Shown in pieces: positions 11,353 through 22,010 of a stretch of 64,000 nt of DNA. Position 1 is the stretch's first letter. Every line of letters starts with the position of its first letter. The stretch covers positions 36,580,001-36,644,000 of the forward strand of contig OX579635.1 of the NCBI GenBank assembly GCA_951230915.1, given 5' to 3'. The stretch comes from Antitrichia curtipendula. Lineage: Eukaryota; Streptophyta; Bryopsida; Hypnales; Leucodontaceae. The position numbers were made by a program, and so were the translations under genes. The notes beneath the pieces were generated by a model that saw only the letters and a list, made by a program, of their open reading frames with translations, did no database searches and had not been told where the DNA came from.

Positions 11353-13107
11353 CAGGCAAGAAAGGATTATACATAAGAGTGAAAAAATTGTATGGATTTT
11401 TAAATATACAATAAAAAAATATATATTTTTGTTGCAATTCTTTGTATTTCTTTCTACTTCATAGTAGTACACATTTATTCTTAACCAACATTCCATTCCT
11501 CATTTCATCATGTCATTTCTAAGTGTCACTAAAATTGTTGTTGTGTAAATTTTTTTTACTTATCCTTAACATGTTTCATCACATGGCATTCAACCCCTAC
11601 AATCCCAAAATCCTTGTTGGGGACTTAGATGATTTTGAATGCGCTTGTGTAACCTCAATGTCTTTTGTAAAATTCTGCAAGTATTTTTAAAGATAGAAAA
11701 TCAAATGAGTTTTAAGAAATTCATGATGGCTTGGAAAAATAGCGGGCCACCACATAAAAAGAAGAAATTGGAATTACAAAGTGAAATTTTGACATGTTGT
11801 ACAAAAGAGATTCTACCTTCTTATGCAATTTTACCTAGAATAAACTATATTTAGACCTACTTCCATTTGAATGAAATGCCTATGTACAATTAAAACTTTC
11901 TTGAAAAGAAAAAATGTATATAATTTTTTAATACAAAAAATGTACATCTTTACTACAATTATTTGTCACAATTTAATGAATTTTGGATGTTTATTGATGT
12001 AAACCTTATTGATAGAAATATCACCTTAGACTTTTTACTTCCTCATTGTTTACTCCTTACATTGCAAATTACAAATTTATAATATATATATATATAAAAT
12101 CCACTTTTGAAAATGATTGATTCTGATTTCAGTATTGAAGACTTTGTGGAAGGATGTCCACAACAATCTTCACTTTCCATAGTGCTAGGGGCCCATGAAA
12201 ATGAGCCTCCAGTACACTATATGTTTAAAAGAAAATCACATTATAAGTTAATTTTAACAAATTATAGAGTAGATTTTGATAAGTCTAAATTCATTGGGAT
12301 TATGCAAGTGAGGCGTTTTAAACTCATATTTTTTTGATAACCAACGCATTGTATGTACTATGCAAAATAAAATTGAAAGACTTCAAATCACTTTCATAGT
12401 TATAATACCCTCATGATTAACAATTATAATCTTTCAATCCATTACTATTGTGCTATCTTCTTCTATGTAATTTCTAACATGTCTAGTTTGTAGACCGCAA
12501 AATACATAAGGTTAAAAAAATGTGACCTATTTTTTAAAGCAAAAGTATTAAATCATTTATTTTGTTAATCTTATAGTAAATCCAAAAAGACATAAGCAAT
12601 GATAACTATTGAATGAAGTTCTTACTATGGACACTTGTGAAATGTAGATAATAATAATTATAGCCGAAAAACTTAAGTTTCAATTGATGTGAAGTATATA
12701 AATTATGAGTGTATATTAAAGAAGTATGAATTTCCTTATGTATATACTTACATAAAAATTGTAGGTTATTTGTGAGAGGTGTAAAGAAGACAAGTTTTTC
12801 AATAATGTATATGAACTTAGGCTTTAGTGGTTTTTGGTGGAACCGGAACCTTAGGGCTTCAGAGGTTCAATCCAATGAATTGTAGGACTCAAATTTTATT
12901 TATGAACTGAATGAACTAAAAAATGTTTGAAATCATATAGAAAGAGAAAGACAAAAACCATCAAAGAAAATATATACATGTAGTCCATAACATAAAAGAT
13001 AGTACAATTATAGGAAAATGAAAAATCATAAAAAACAAGAGATTAACAATGAACTAAAAAAAAACCCTACCGGAATGCTATAAATATATAAAAATATACC
13101 TATATAC
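11353..13107. other. AT-rich intergenic stretch
   Basis: Very AT-rich DNA with a (TA)n run near 12080-12096. A 76-codon plus-strand frame at 12107-12337 has no recognisable motif. No gene can be supported. Confidence 0.5.
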
Positions 13108-13242
13108 TAGGGGTGCTTGCTAACCAAGCTCCGTATAAAGCTCTATGCATTCCTTTCCCAACAAGTTTTGTGTCCTCTTCATCATTTGGCAACCGCTGTG
13201 CTCCACGGACCACGGTGCCGTCCAACATATGGGTCTGCTACT

Positions 13243-14439
13243 TCCCAACGAATCTCCGATGCACAAAGTCTTCACCATGTAACTTACAATAGTTATGTTG
13301 TACAGAGCAAGCAATTGTGATGATTGTGCACTTGTCGAAGTTGCCACCGAAGCTCTTTAGAATCCTCCACTAATTCTTTAGAGCACTAAATGCATGCTTG
13401 ATGACAACCTTGCCTGAATTGATGAAAAAATCAAACCTCTTTTGATCACAAAATATAGGGTTTGCTGATTTGTAATTCTTCACCAAATAACGGTGGCTTG
13501 CGTACGTCGTATCTCCAATCAAGTGTGGCTGCAATTATACACCTTTGACCAGAATGGTAGGATCTGATAAAATCCACCGCAAATGCAAATCTTGTTACAA
13601 AGAAACCCAGTGGAATTGCCTTGTATCATGGACCCCACTTGGTTGTCTTTCACAAACATTCCAAAAGATTACGTCCATGTTGCAACCCCCCTTCAACACA
13701 ACATTGTGGAACTTCTTTGTATTGAAGAAATCTATAGCCACAGATGTGATGTGACTACTTGGGCGCCGAGAAAGAGGAATGTGGATCCCATCTATGGCTC
13801 CACAAATGTTTGGCAATCCCATAGAATTTCTGAATCTCTCCATGATGTCATACAATCTCTCCTCAAACGGTATGTGAATGTATGTGGTAAAAAAACCTTG
13901 GTTTCAACTACTGAAAACTCCATATCTGTGTACTTACAAATTGTAGATGCACCACATCTATACAAGTCATTCATCTTCTTACATAAATGACCACAAGCCA
14001 ATTGATAAATTACCAATTTCACCTATTTATAAATTGGTATGAGGGTTCAAACAAAAGACGCATGAGATTGTAAGAATTGGGTCAACTCTAGCAGACTAGC
14101 ACCAATTGTTCAAACCCCAAAAATGCCATCTAAAATGTATCAAAATATTTTTTATTGAGCATGTCATGGGACGTATGCCAAACATTGTCTTCAATGACAT
14201 TGTGGTACACATACTGACGGAATTCAATCTAACAAAAACATCCATCAAAAAGTTGGAGCTATGCTGCAACGACTACAAATGGCAATGTTGGTGCACCTGC
14301 AAACAATTCTAGAAGATCTACCGGTGGCAGAAGGCACTTTTGCCGAGATACAATTGCAAAAGAGATGAAAAAGAAAGCTTGCTAGAAGAAGTAAATTCAC
14401 TTCATCATCATCCAATGCCATGGTTTGCGACATGCGCAA
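13243..14439 (-). pseudogene. PIF/Harbinger transposase, degenerate
   Basis: The minus strand reads a dead PIF/Harbinger DDE transposase. The N-terminus at 14439 (DDDEVNLLLLASFL) has the usual acidic-leucine start. Then comes a helix-turn-helix-like part (GASTICKY, about 13950), a frame change near 13880, and the nuclease: GAIDGIHIPLS (first Asp, about 13800), GVHDTRQF, GDTTY (second Asp, about 13510) and VVIKHAFSALKN. In the family the last motif has Glu (VxxExAFxxLK), the third catalytic residue; here it is Lys. In-frame stops lie at 13597-13595, at 13537-13535 and right after ALKN, and then WRILKSFG continues in the same frame. The C-terminus finishes with ACSVQHNYC, matching the usual CCxLHN. 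The element's left end may be the GGGGTGCTTGCTAACC at 13109; no matching right end was found. Confidence 0.85.
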
Positions 14440-14710
14440 ACTACCAGATAAAATGCTTGAAAAACAAGTAAGGTTCTCAAGTATTTAGCCTTTCCAGAGA
14501 GACTTAAAAAGCTCTAAGGCGGTGTGAAAATGACCATTATTAAACATCTTTATTGTTTGTTAGTAGGATTGTTTTTATGACAATTTAATATTATATGTAA
14601 TAATGAGAAGGGATTAAGGTTAATGATGCATGCATTATTAGAGGAATTATTAATTCCCACCTAAACCCGGACATTATTCAACAAGTTTCAAATTATTAAG
14701 CACAACCATT
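14440..14710. other. Short spacer
   Basis: AT-rich spacer between the transposase relic and the second CACTA element. It probably includes the 5' flank or the lost right end of the Harbinger element; I see no inverted terminus. Confidence 0.4.
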
Positions 14711-16064
14711 CACTAGAAGAAAAACGTGTCCGGCACAACCACCTACATGCAACTAGTTGTCCTATAGAACTATCCTGCAACTGTAATCCTCTCTATATGC
14801 ACCAAATTTGACAACTAGATTGTTTAGTCGCAAAGTAGTCGTAGAATGAAGTGTAGGGTTACAGGATTGTAACAGAGTTGGCAATTAAAATTACTGTGAG
14901 GTATTCTACATCCAGTTTTCATCACAGTTGTCGATGTGGACAACTCTACACATCGTGGAGTCCACTGTGGCAAACCACAATCACATATTATCTAAATTTG
15001 ACCACAATTTGACTAGAAAACGACTAGAAAACAACTAGTTTGCGACTAGAAACAACTATAGTTTGACTAGAAAATGACTAGACTGCAACTAGAAAACAAC
15101 TATAGTTTGACTAGAAAACGACTAGACTGCAACTAGAAAACAACTACAGTTCGATTAAAAAACGACTAGATTGCAACTAGAAACAACTAGAATTTGTAAA
15201 TGACAACTCTGTTACACTCTTGTAACCCTACAATATTACAGAGCTTTTCTGTGAATAGATTGCAACTACAGAATGACTAGAGAACAACTAGAATTATTTA
15301 GAATTCTTTTGGTTGTTTTGTAGTCATTTTCTAGTCGTTTTCTAATTTGTTTCCCGATTATTTGTCTTATAGCAATTGTCCCATATCAATTGTCAAGAGT
15401 ACCATTAGGTTAGACATATAAGACTTGTAAGTTGTTGTATTCTTATGTAATGAACTCCCTTAGTAGAATTTTAAGATTTCTACTAGGTGTAGATTTCTAC
15501 AATTTGTAGATTTCTACAATTTATAGAATTCTACAATTTGTAGATTTCTACAAATTGTAGGTTTCTACAAACTGTAAAAATCCAAGAATTTTTAAATTAC
15601 ATAATTTCCTAAACCAATGAAATCTTTTAAATCTAAATATCTGAAATCTAAAATAGAATTTAGATTTGTAATATCCAAAATCTACAAATCATTAAGATTA
15701 GAATTTTAAAATCCATAAATCTACAAGTCGCAAACAAGTTACAAACAAGTCACAAATGAGTCGCCAACAAGTCGCAATGGAGTCATAGATAAGTTGCAAA
15801 CAAGTTGCACAATTCATTGATTGAATGACCGACGTCACGTGGCAGCGAGTACACGTAAGCGACCACGTCAGAAAAGGTCGTCGACGAAGTTCAAACTACG
15901 CTGCCGGATGAAAAACAGATTCACTTCATTTTGCGGCTCTAATTTTTATGCGACTTGTCCACTGCAACTTCAGACCTCTAGACTATCACATGTCGCAAAT
16001 TAGTTATACAACTCAAAAAACAGTTGCTCTTTAAAGTCGCAGAACCCCTCATTTTCTTCTAGTG
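14711..16064. mobile_element. Non-autonomous CACTA element, 1354 bp
   Basis: The element starts CACTAGAAGAAAA at 14711 and ends with the perfect inverted copy at 16064 (13 bp). It is flanked by a 3-bp ATT duplication (14708-14710 and 16065-16067). About 15000-15300 holds a dense array of short motifs of the kind GACTAGAAAA(C/T)GACTAG and CAACTAGAAAACAACTA, and the right side (about 15720-15800 and 15960-16040) holds AAGTCGCA / AAGTTGCA motifs. Such subterminal arrays bind the CACTA transposase. It has no transposase. The ends differ from the element at 366 (CACTAGTAG against CACTAGAAG), so it belongs to a different subfamily. Confidence 0.92.
15484..15572. repeat. Tandem ~20-bp palindromic repeat inside the CACTA element
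   Basis: About four to five units of the type TAGATTTCTACAATTTG follow one another. Each unit is nearly self-complementary (TACAATTTGTA), so the array is both tandem and palindromic. Confidence 0.65.
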
Positions 16065-16067
16065 ATT

Positions 16068-17903
16068 AATTTTTACCTAAATTGCTAGCATTATTGTAAG
16101 ACTTTAGAATTATTGGGCATTCTATAAAGACTTATCTAAACCACTAATATTATTGATAGACTATAATTATTGGACTTACATATATTACCACCATTAAGTG
16201 TATAGTCTTAGTCCTTAGTTTAAAACCAAAAAAAAGGAAAAAAGAGTTACCACACCTTGGAAGTTTGGCACTCAGGCTTCTGGAAAGCTTGTATGCGGTC
16301 TAGCTTATGATGCCATAGCAACATTGTTCAACTTCGAGAATCAATGAAATTCTACCTCCTCCGAGCCTACCACATTTCCATAAAGAGAAGTCATCCTCGG
16401 ATGCTGACAACGCTAGGTACCGCATGTGCAGGGTGTTATTAACCTTAGAATGCCACCAACACCATTTTGTGGTACCTGGATGATAATCCTATGAGCTGAC
16501 AAACTATTGGAAGCATTTTTTCATCCCCGTTCTTTTGTTGACCTTTCATGTTGGGTTATGAAAAGTCTCCAATTGAGTTTGTACTTTTATCACTGTTTCT
16601 CTTCATGTAAATGGGAAGTTAGTAAAACAACGGATCACAAAATATGCTATTTTAGTGTAAATTTTGGAAAGTTGTTGCTCCATGCCTCTAAATCTGAAAT
16701 TTCTTCACAATAATAAATTTTTTGAGTTTGAGCACAACTAACAAAACAAAGGTCACCTACTCTAGTTTCTACTCCAATTTGAATTTTGAAAAAATTCCTA
16801 ATATTGAATATTTCATTGTAATTTGAACTTTGATTGTATTTTCAATGTCTATTGAATTCTAATTATAGAATGAGATGGAAATTGAGTTTACACTATGATG
16901 TTTGTCATTGTAGTATATACACATGGTAAAATTTTCAGATTTCTTGAAATAATTTTCTATTTGATGTGATTTTTCTTCACTTTTTCTTCGAAAATTCTAT
17001 TAAAAAAATCAATTTTCCACAAAAAATCTATAAATTTTGTGAAGTAAAGAAGACGTGTAATTTCATCTTTAAAAAATAAATTTAAATTCATACATATGTA
17101 GTTGCAAAATGGCAACAAGTTAAGTGTGATGGGCAGTGAGGCTTGAAATCATTGGTTGTGGGTTCATCATTTAGGAGTTAAAGAGTTGAAGTTTTCTAGC
17201 ATGAGTTACATTGTTTCGCAGAGTCTTTTCACAATGCAAGAATATGATACAATTGTCGTCTATAATAGGGGTAGTCACAACCCCTCTAAGAGTCATCTGC
17301 TTTTCGGAGATTGAACGCATAACTTTGTGTAATTGGTTTTCTGTTGTTTTGGAATCACTCAACCTCTAAGGTATAGGGTGTGACGTTCTTCTCTTCTATA
17401 GGTGAATAAACAAGGTTCGTGGCATTTTCCCGAAGAAAATTTTACCTTTGTGTTCCAAAGTTTCACCCCTCACTATCATACTTTCACAACTTTGCCAAAC
17501 AACAATCAAGTCCATCCAATCCAATTGGTTCTGAAACCTTTGCGTAGTTACCCCAACCCTTGTGCAAGTGAACCCATCCTCCGATATCTCATCATGGTTG
17601 CTTTCAGGAATGTCACAACCCCTCCACACAAGAAGGCTCCCTATTGGCTCCCCTTTGTGTGCCTCTACGTTACAATCTCCAAGAAAATCTGATTCTCAAA
17701 GGGTTTGTGACTACCTATAATAGATATGACAATTTAAGGCATCCCATATTATCAATGTAGATAGGAGATCTTCATATCAAGATAGGTCCAAGAGTGGATC
17801 CGAGTCTGCTTTACCTAGGTCAACTTCAATCCCTCTCCACATTGAAGGCCCAGCTCATCTTGAGAATAATCATCAAATTCTCATAGCCGAAAGACATCGG
17901 CTT
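16068..17903. other. AT-rich intergenic stretch
   Basis: No gene is recognised. 16255-16500 and 17400-17690 are somewhat less AT-rich. A 96-codon plus-strand frame at 17402-17692 and its minus-strand counterpart show no domain; the phrase GTCACAACCCCTC recurs near 17277 and 17609, which may mark an old repeat. Confidence 0.4.
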
Positions 17904-18127
17904 GGGAGGATTGACCCTGTATTACCCCGTCAAAACGTAAATGTAAAAATTTCCCCCTAATTTGTGCCGCTTAAATTTTTTATTTCATCATGCCTCCTCG
18001 CCAATTTGGGGCCTCTGATTTAAAATATGAATTCAAAATTTGAAAATTTAATCATATGCGGCAAATAAAAGATTTTAGTATTTTCTACAGTGGTAAAACA
18101 CGGGGCAATACAAGGGTCAATCCTCCC
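17904..18127. mobile_element. Small MITE, 224 bp
   Basis: GGGAGGATTGACCCTGTATT at 17904 is the near-perfect inverse of the sequence ending at 18127 (reverse complement GGGAGGATTGACCCTTGTAT); the match extends to CCCCGT. The interior is AT-rich and non-coding. The flanks share only TT, so the superfamily is not clear. Confidence 0.65.
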
Positions 18128-18239
18128 TTGCAGGAAGACATCCCATTTCACATAGTTGTACCGTTGAAGGTATCTAGGGCGGCTCAAAGCAATAGCAACA
18201 GGACACTTGTAAAGATGGCTCACAGGCTTTGTTAAACAG

Positions 18240-18576
18240 AAGATCCAAGGCAGATCTACGAAAGAAACGGCAACATGTGAAGTAGGAGGTCCATAAATTG
18301 CCCATTTAAGAGTTGAAGCTAAATTTTGGGGAGGTGTAACTTCTTGAAATATTTTTCAGTAAATTTTCCTTGAAAGACAAGTGGATTCAACATCTAATTC
18401 AAGTTGTTTCATATTTTTTTGGAGCTTTATGGAATGAGTTATGAAATTTTGATGTTGAAACAACATAGGGCTTTAAAATTACCCACCTCCTCAAATGTAC
18501 ATTGCTAAAGGCTATTTACATGTGCAAACAATGTACATTTGAGGAGGTGGGTGATTTCAGAGCATGTGCGCTTTTA
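18240..18576. repeat. Copy of the 'GTAAGGTA' MITE family, ends lost
   Basis: The segment CCCATTTAAGAGTTGAAGC and the following 250 bp (with TTTCCTTGAAAGACAAGTGG and AGTTGTTTCATATTTTTTTG) match in order the copies at 24605-24930 and, inverted, 32524-32827. The GTAAGGTA termini seen in the copies at 32524 and 57994 are not recognisable here. Confidence 0.55.
18481..18552. repeat. Perfect 24-bp inverted repeat (hairpin)
   Basis: ACCCACCTCCTCAAATGTAC... (18481-18504) is the exact inverse of 18529-18552, separated by 24 bases. It sits inside the MITE copy at 18240-18576 at the place where other copies have only a weak inverted match, so it may be a recently corrected or selected hairpin. Confidence 0.85.
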
Positions 18577-19307
18577 GGGTGGCTTCACACTATGGTAGAG
18601 GGTTGAGAGGCCGTTGATTTCGACCAATCAAATTGCAGGAACCCATGAATTCCTGAAATTTTGGCCTCTTGATCCTTTACACTAGATGGCACAGTCAAGA
18701 GTCCGTTGCCTTCCAAACCGACATTTCTAGCAGAAAATTAATTACATATTGACAGATTCTCAACCATAGTTTGGGTCGAGCAAAAATGGAGACCCAAACT
18801 ATGATCGAGAGTCCATCGAATTTTTTTCCTAGAAAATCAGGTTTGTTTTATATCAGATTTGTTATTTGTTGTTTGTTATTTGTTGCCATTGGGGTTTGAA
18901 ACCTAGTCTCCACCATTACAACGGGGAGTCTTTGCATTCAATGAACCTAGTTCCCTTAACCTAATTCCCTTCAATGGCTAATGCCACCCTTCTATTCCTA
19001 TTTATACCCTTCATATTCCTTGTTTGATGGTAAGAGCATGTGCTGTGATTTTTTTTCCAAGGCCATTTTGGACTCCTTTCTCATGTTTTTTTATCTTTTG
19101 CTTGAAAAAATTGACACATGGGTGAAGTTTGGACTTTGGGCTTGGTCTTCGGAGGCTTCACACTATGGCCGTCCAAGTTGAGAGGCTGTGTCCAAACTAT
19201 GGTCGAGAGTCCAATGAAATGGGCTCTTTAATGGGCATTTCTTTGAACTCTCACCCAAAGTTTGGACACGGCCTCTCGACTTGGTTGGCCATAGTGTGAA
19301 GCAACCC
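18577..19307. mobile_element. Tourist-like (PIF/Harbinger) MITE, 731 bp
   Basis: The ends GGGTGGCTTCACACTATGG (18577) and, inverted, GGGTTGCTTCACACTATGG (ending 19307) are flanked on both sides by TTA (18574-18576 and 19308-19310), the PIF/Harbinger target duplication. A second inward copy of the terminus, GGCTTCACACTATGGCCGTC, lies at about 19154, so 19150-19307 alone forms a hairpin of about 160 bp. The interior has no transposase. Confidence 0.85.
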
Positions 19308-19310
19308 TTA

Positions 19311-20215
19311 GAGCCTACTACTTTGGATGTAATTCCAATTGCTGAGGATCGTTGGCAGCTCTCATATTGCTAATAGAGAATCATTCTCTAGTTGGTGGAA
19401 GGTATTCCCCAAAAGTGCATTAAATGTTTATATATTATTTTCATGATAAAAAATACTTTTTTTGATACATCCTAGGAACATGCACTTAATATCTTGAATA
19501 TTTATATTCTATGGTTCTTTCTTAAAAAAAAAAAATCAATAGGGTGGTTTTGAAATTTGCCTATGGAATTGCAAAACTTATTTGCAAGATTTCTAATCAA
19601 AGTTGACTAAAATTGGTGAATGGGGCTGCTATTTTACAATTCATAACCAATTCAAAGATGTGGGTCAAAAAATAGTAAAGAATTTATCTTTGGAAAGCTT
19701 GCACATGTTGTTGAAAAGGAGGCAAAGGAAGCTATGAGTTTTTTTTGGAAGAGAGTGATGTGATTCTTTTGTGATGGAAATTTGAAATCTCTTCATGTTT
19801 ATAGTTAATAAATAGTAAGTGTGATGTGTTCAAGGATTAGTATTGTATCTTTTTTTTTTAATTCATTTGTTTCATTTGAAGATCATGGTATAAATCTTTT
19901 CTTTATATGATGGTTTTGTTAGGACTCTAGAATCATTGAAGGGATTCTATTATGAAAGTGTTTGAGATTAGTCACTCTTCAATCACAAGTAGATCCAAAG
20001 TTCGTGGGAGAAATGACAATCAAGCATTTTGATAGGTTGAGGTTGTTATATTTGAGAAAGTGTTGAATTGAGGTTGTGGAGTTTTGTTTGAGAAAATGTT
20101 GGAAGGAGCTATCTTGGCCTGGTTTTGATCATGTTGACAACATGTTATGCTTCATTCTATTGAACCTATTAGATTTGGCATAGGTTGTGTGTTTTGCAAT
20201 TGAGACATTGTTATT
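19311..20215. other. AT-rich stretch leading into LRR relics
   Basis: No intact gene. The sequence from about 19550 has the T/G-rich texture of the following LRR-like block and may be more of the same decayed gene, but no motif can be named. Confidence 0.3.
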
Positions 20216-22010
20216 TTATGGAGGAAATTTTGGCATCACTTAGCAACTTGATTCACCTTTTGGAGCTTGATCTTTCATGGTGCAAAAGCCTATGGAGTCT
20301 TTCACGTGTGATGGGGCACTTGAAATGACTCAAAAGAATCCATCTTTTTAACTACCATGGTTTGAAAGAAGTTCCTACTAACGTAAACCCATTGACTGAC
20401 CTTGAATGAGTACCTTAGCCTACAATTTTGCTTAGAGTTGGTAAGCATGGTTGAATTTGAAACACAAATGGATCACCTCTACAAGATCGTCCAAAAATCG
20501 ACTTGAATAAATGCATTGACCTTTGAATCCCATTCAAAACTTTAAGCAAATTATACTAACTTTGTATGTTAAGGTATTCAAAATCGTGCATATGTTTGAA
20601 TGTAAAGAATTGGTCACTAAGAATCCATCTTAATCATTTGGACAAATATCATGACTTGAGACAAATATCTTGACTTGACTTGATATCATGACTTTGGATT
20701 GTAATAGCTTGATTTTTGGTTTTGGTCTTGGAAGTTTTGATGGAGAGCTCGCACAAGAGGTGGCTTAAAGATTGTAGAAGTCAATAACTAAGAGTTTCTC
20801 TTTTCACCTTCAAGATTTGGTCTTCCATGCTATTTCCTAAGTTTTTTTTTATTATACTCTAAGCTCAAGGTTCTTGAGTTTTACAATGGGTTCCATTAAG
20901 AGGAGTTGCCTACATCTATAAAGAACCTCACTCAACGTGATTGCCTCCTAGTACATGACATTGACCCTTATTTCTTGAAGAAGCTTCCAAACTTAAAGTT
21001 GGAGCACTTTTAACTTTACTAAACTCCACATTTTGATGTTGGAAAAGTTGCCCCAAAAGCTAGGGCATTTGTCCAATGGTGGAACTCCCCACATCTCTTG
21101 GCCAATTGTCCCAACTCAAGTAGCTTCCAAAGTCTTCTACGAGCTTGCTTTGAATATTGGAATTGTACTTGTATGGGTGTGATACACTTGAAGAAGAGGC
21201 TCCAGATTAAAAATTCATGTTGCAAGAGTTTGAGCAATGTAGCTATCACTTCTTTTTCCCATAACTCCACAAAGTGTAATTTGGCTTACATTAATTCTCT
21301 TAAGATTATCTTGTTGTGTTTCATTTATAAATTTTGAAGTGTTGTCCTTTGAGTTGGAATGTGTTTTTGCTACAAACTTGATTTGGCTTAAGCAAACTTC
21401 CATTCTTACTCTTATGTAACTTTGTGGTTGCTCACTAATACAATTAAGGTGATTGTGTTAATTTACAACTGCAGTGAAGTATATTGCCCTAATAATATAG
21501 TGTTCAAAGTATGTTGCATCTCGAGTTGATGCTTTTGATCAGAAACATCCTTCCTGCTTTCTTTGTAGCAAAACTAGAACAATTGTCATCACCTCCCATC
21601 TTATCTAAGCTCCAAGTCTTTGACCAAGTATATTATGAATTTGTACATTTTTTTGGATCATTCTACTTCCATAGAAATTTCACCTTTGCTTGCTTGGTAA
21701 GACAATATTGACTTCATTTTTTTTTAAGACATTAAGGTTGAATGCCGATGTGAATCTTTCCTTTAGCAAGTGCATGGCTAAGGGATGGTCAATTTGGAGT
21801 ATTCAAGAAGTGTTATATTGAGTTTAGTTCCATTTTTTTGTTTGGTCATGCCCAATGTTTTTCCCACGTTTTGTTCTTGGGTAGGGCATAGTTCAAGTTT
21901 CCTACTATTTACTCCATTGCTATGCCACAATGGCTACTATATTGTGCACATGCGTTGTAGTGGAAAGAAGTGTATCTTGATATGCCTTGAGTAGTCTTCT
22001 ATAGAATTAC
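20216..22010 (+). pseudogene. Decayed leucine-rich-repeat gene (resistance-gene type)
   Basis: Scattered plus-strand reading pieces show LRR texture: LASLSNLIHLLELDLSWC (about 20231), then after a stop KRIHLFNYHGLKEVP; LKVLEFYNGFH, stop, EELPTSIKNLT (about 20865); and, near 21080, VELPTSLGQLSQLK. The pattern LxxLxxLxxLxLxxC.xLxxLP is that of LRRs in plant NB-LRR proteins. Every piece is interrupted by stops or frame changes within 50-80 codons. A related segment is at 25030-25330: the stretch near 21800 (TATTGAGTTTAGTTCC) resembles 25150-25190. No NB-ARC motif (P-loop, GLPL) was found. I infer an old pseudogene. Confidence 0.5.

Noticed and set aside
17171..17692. Possible LTR or retroelement fragment with repeated GTCACAACCCCTC
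   Set aside because: Only a short phrase recurs, and no protein motif of a retroelement can be read in either strand.
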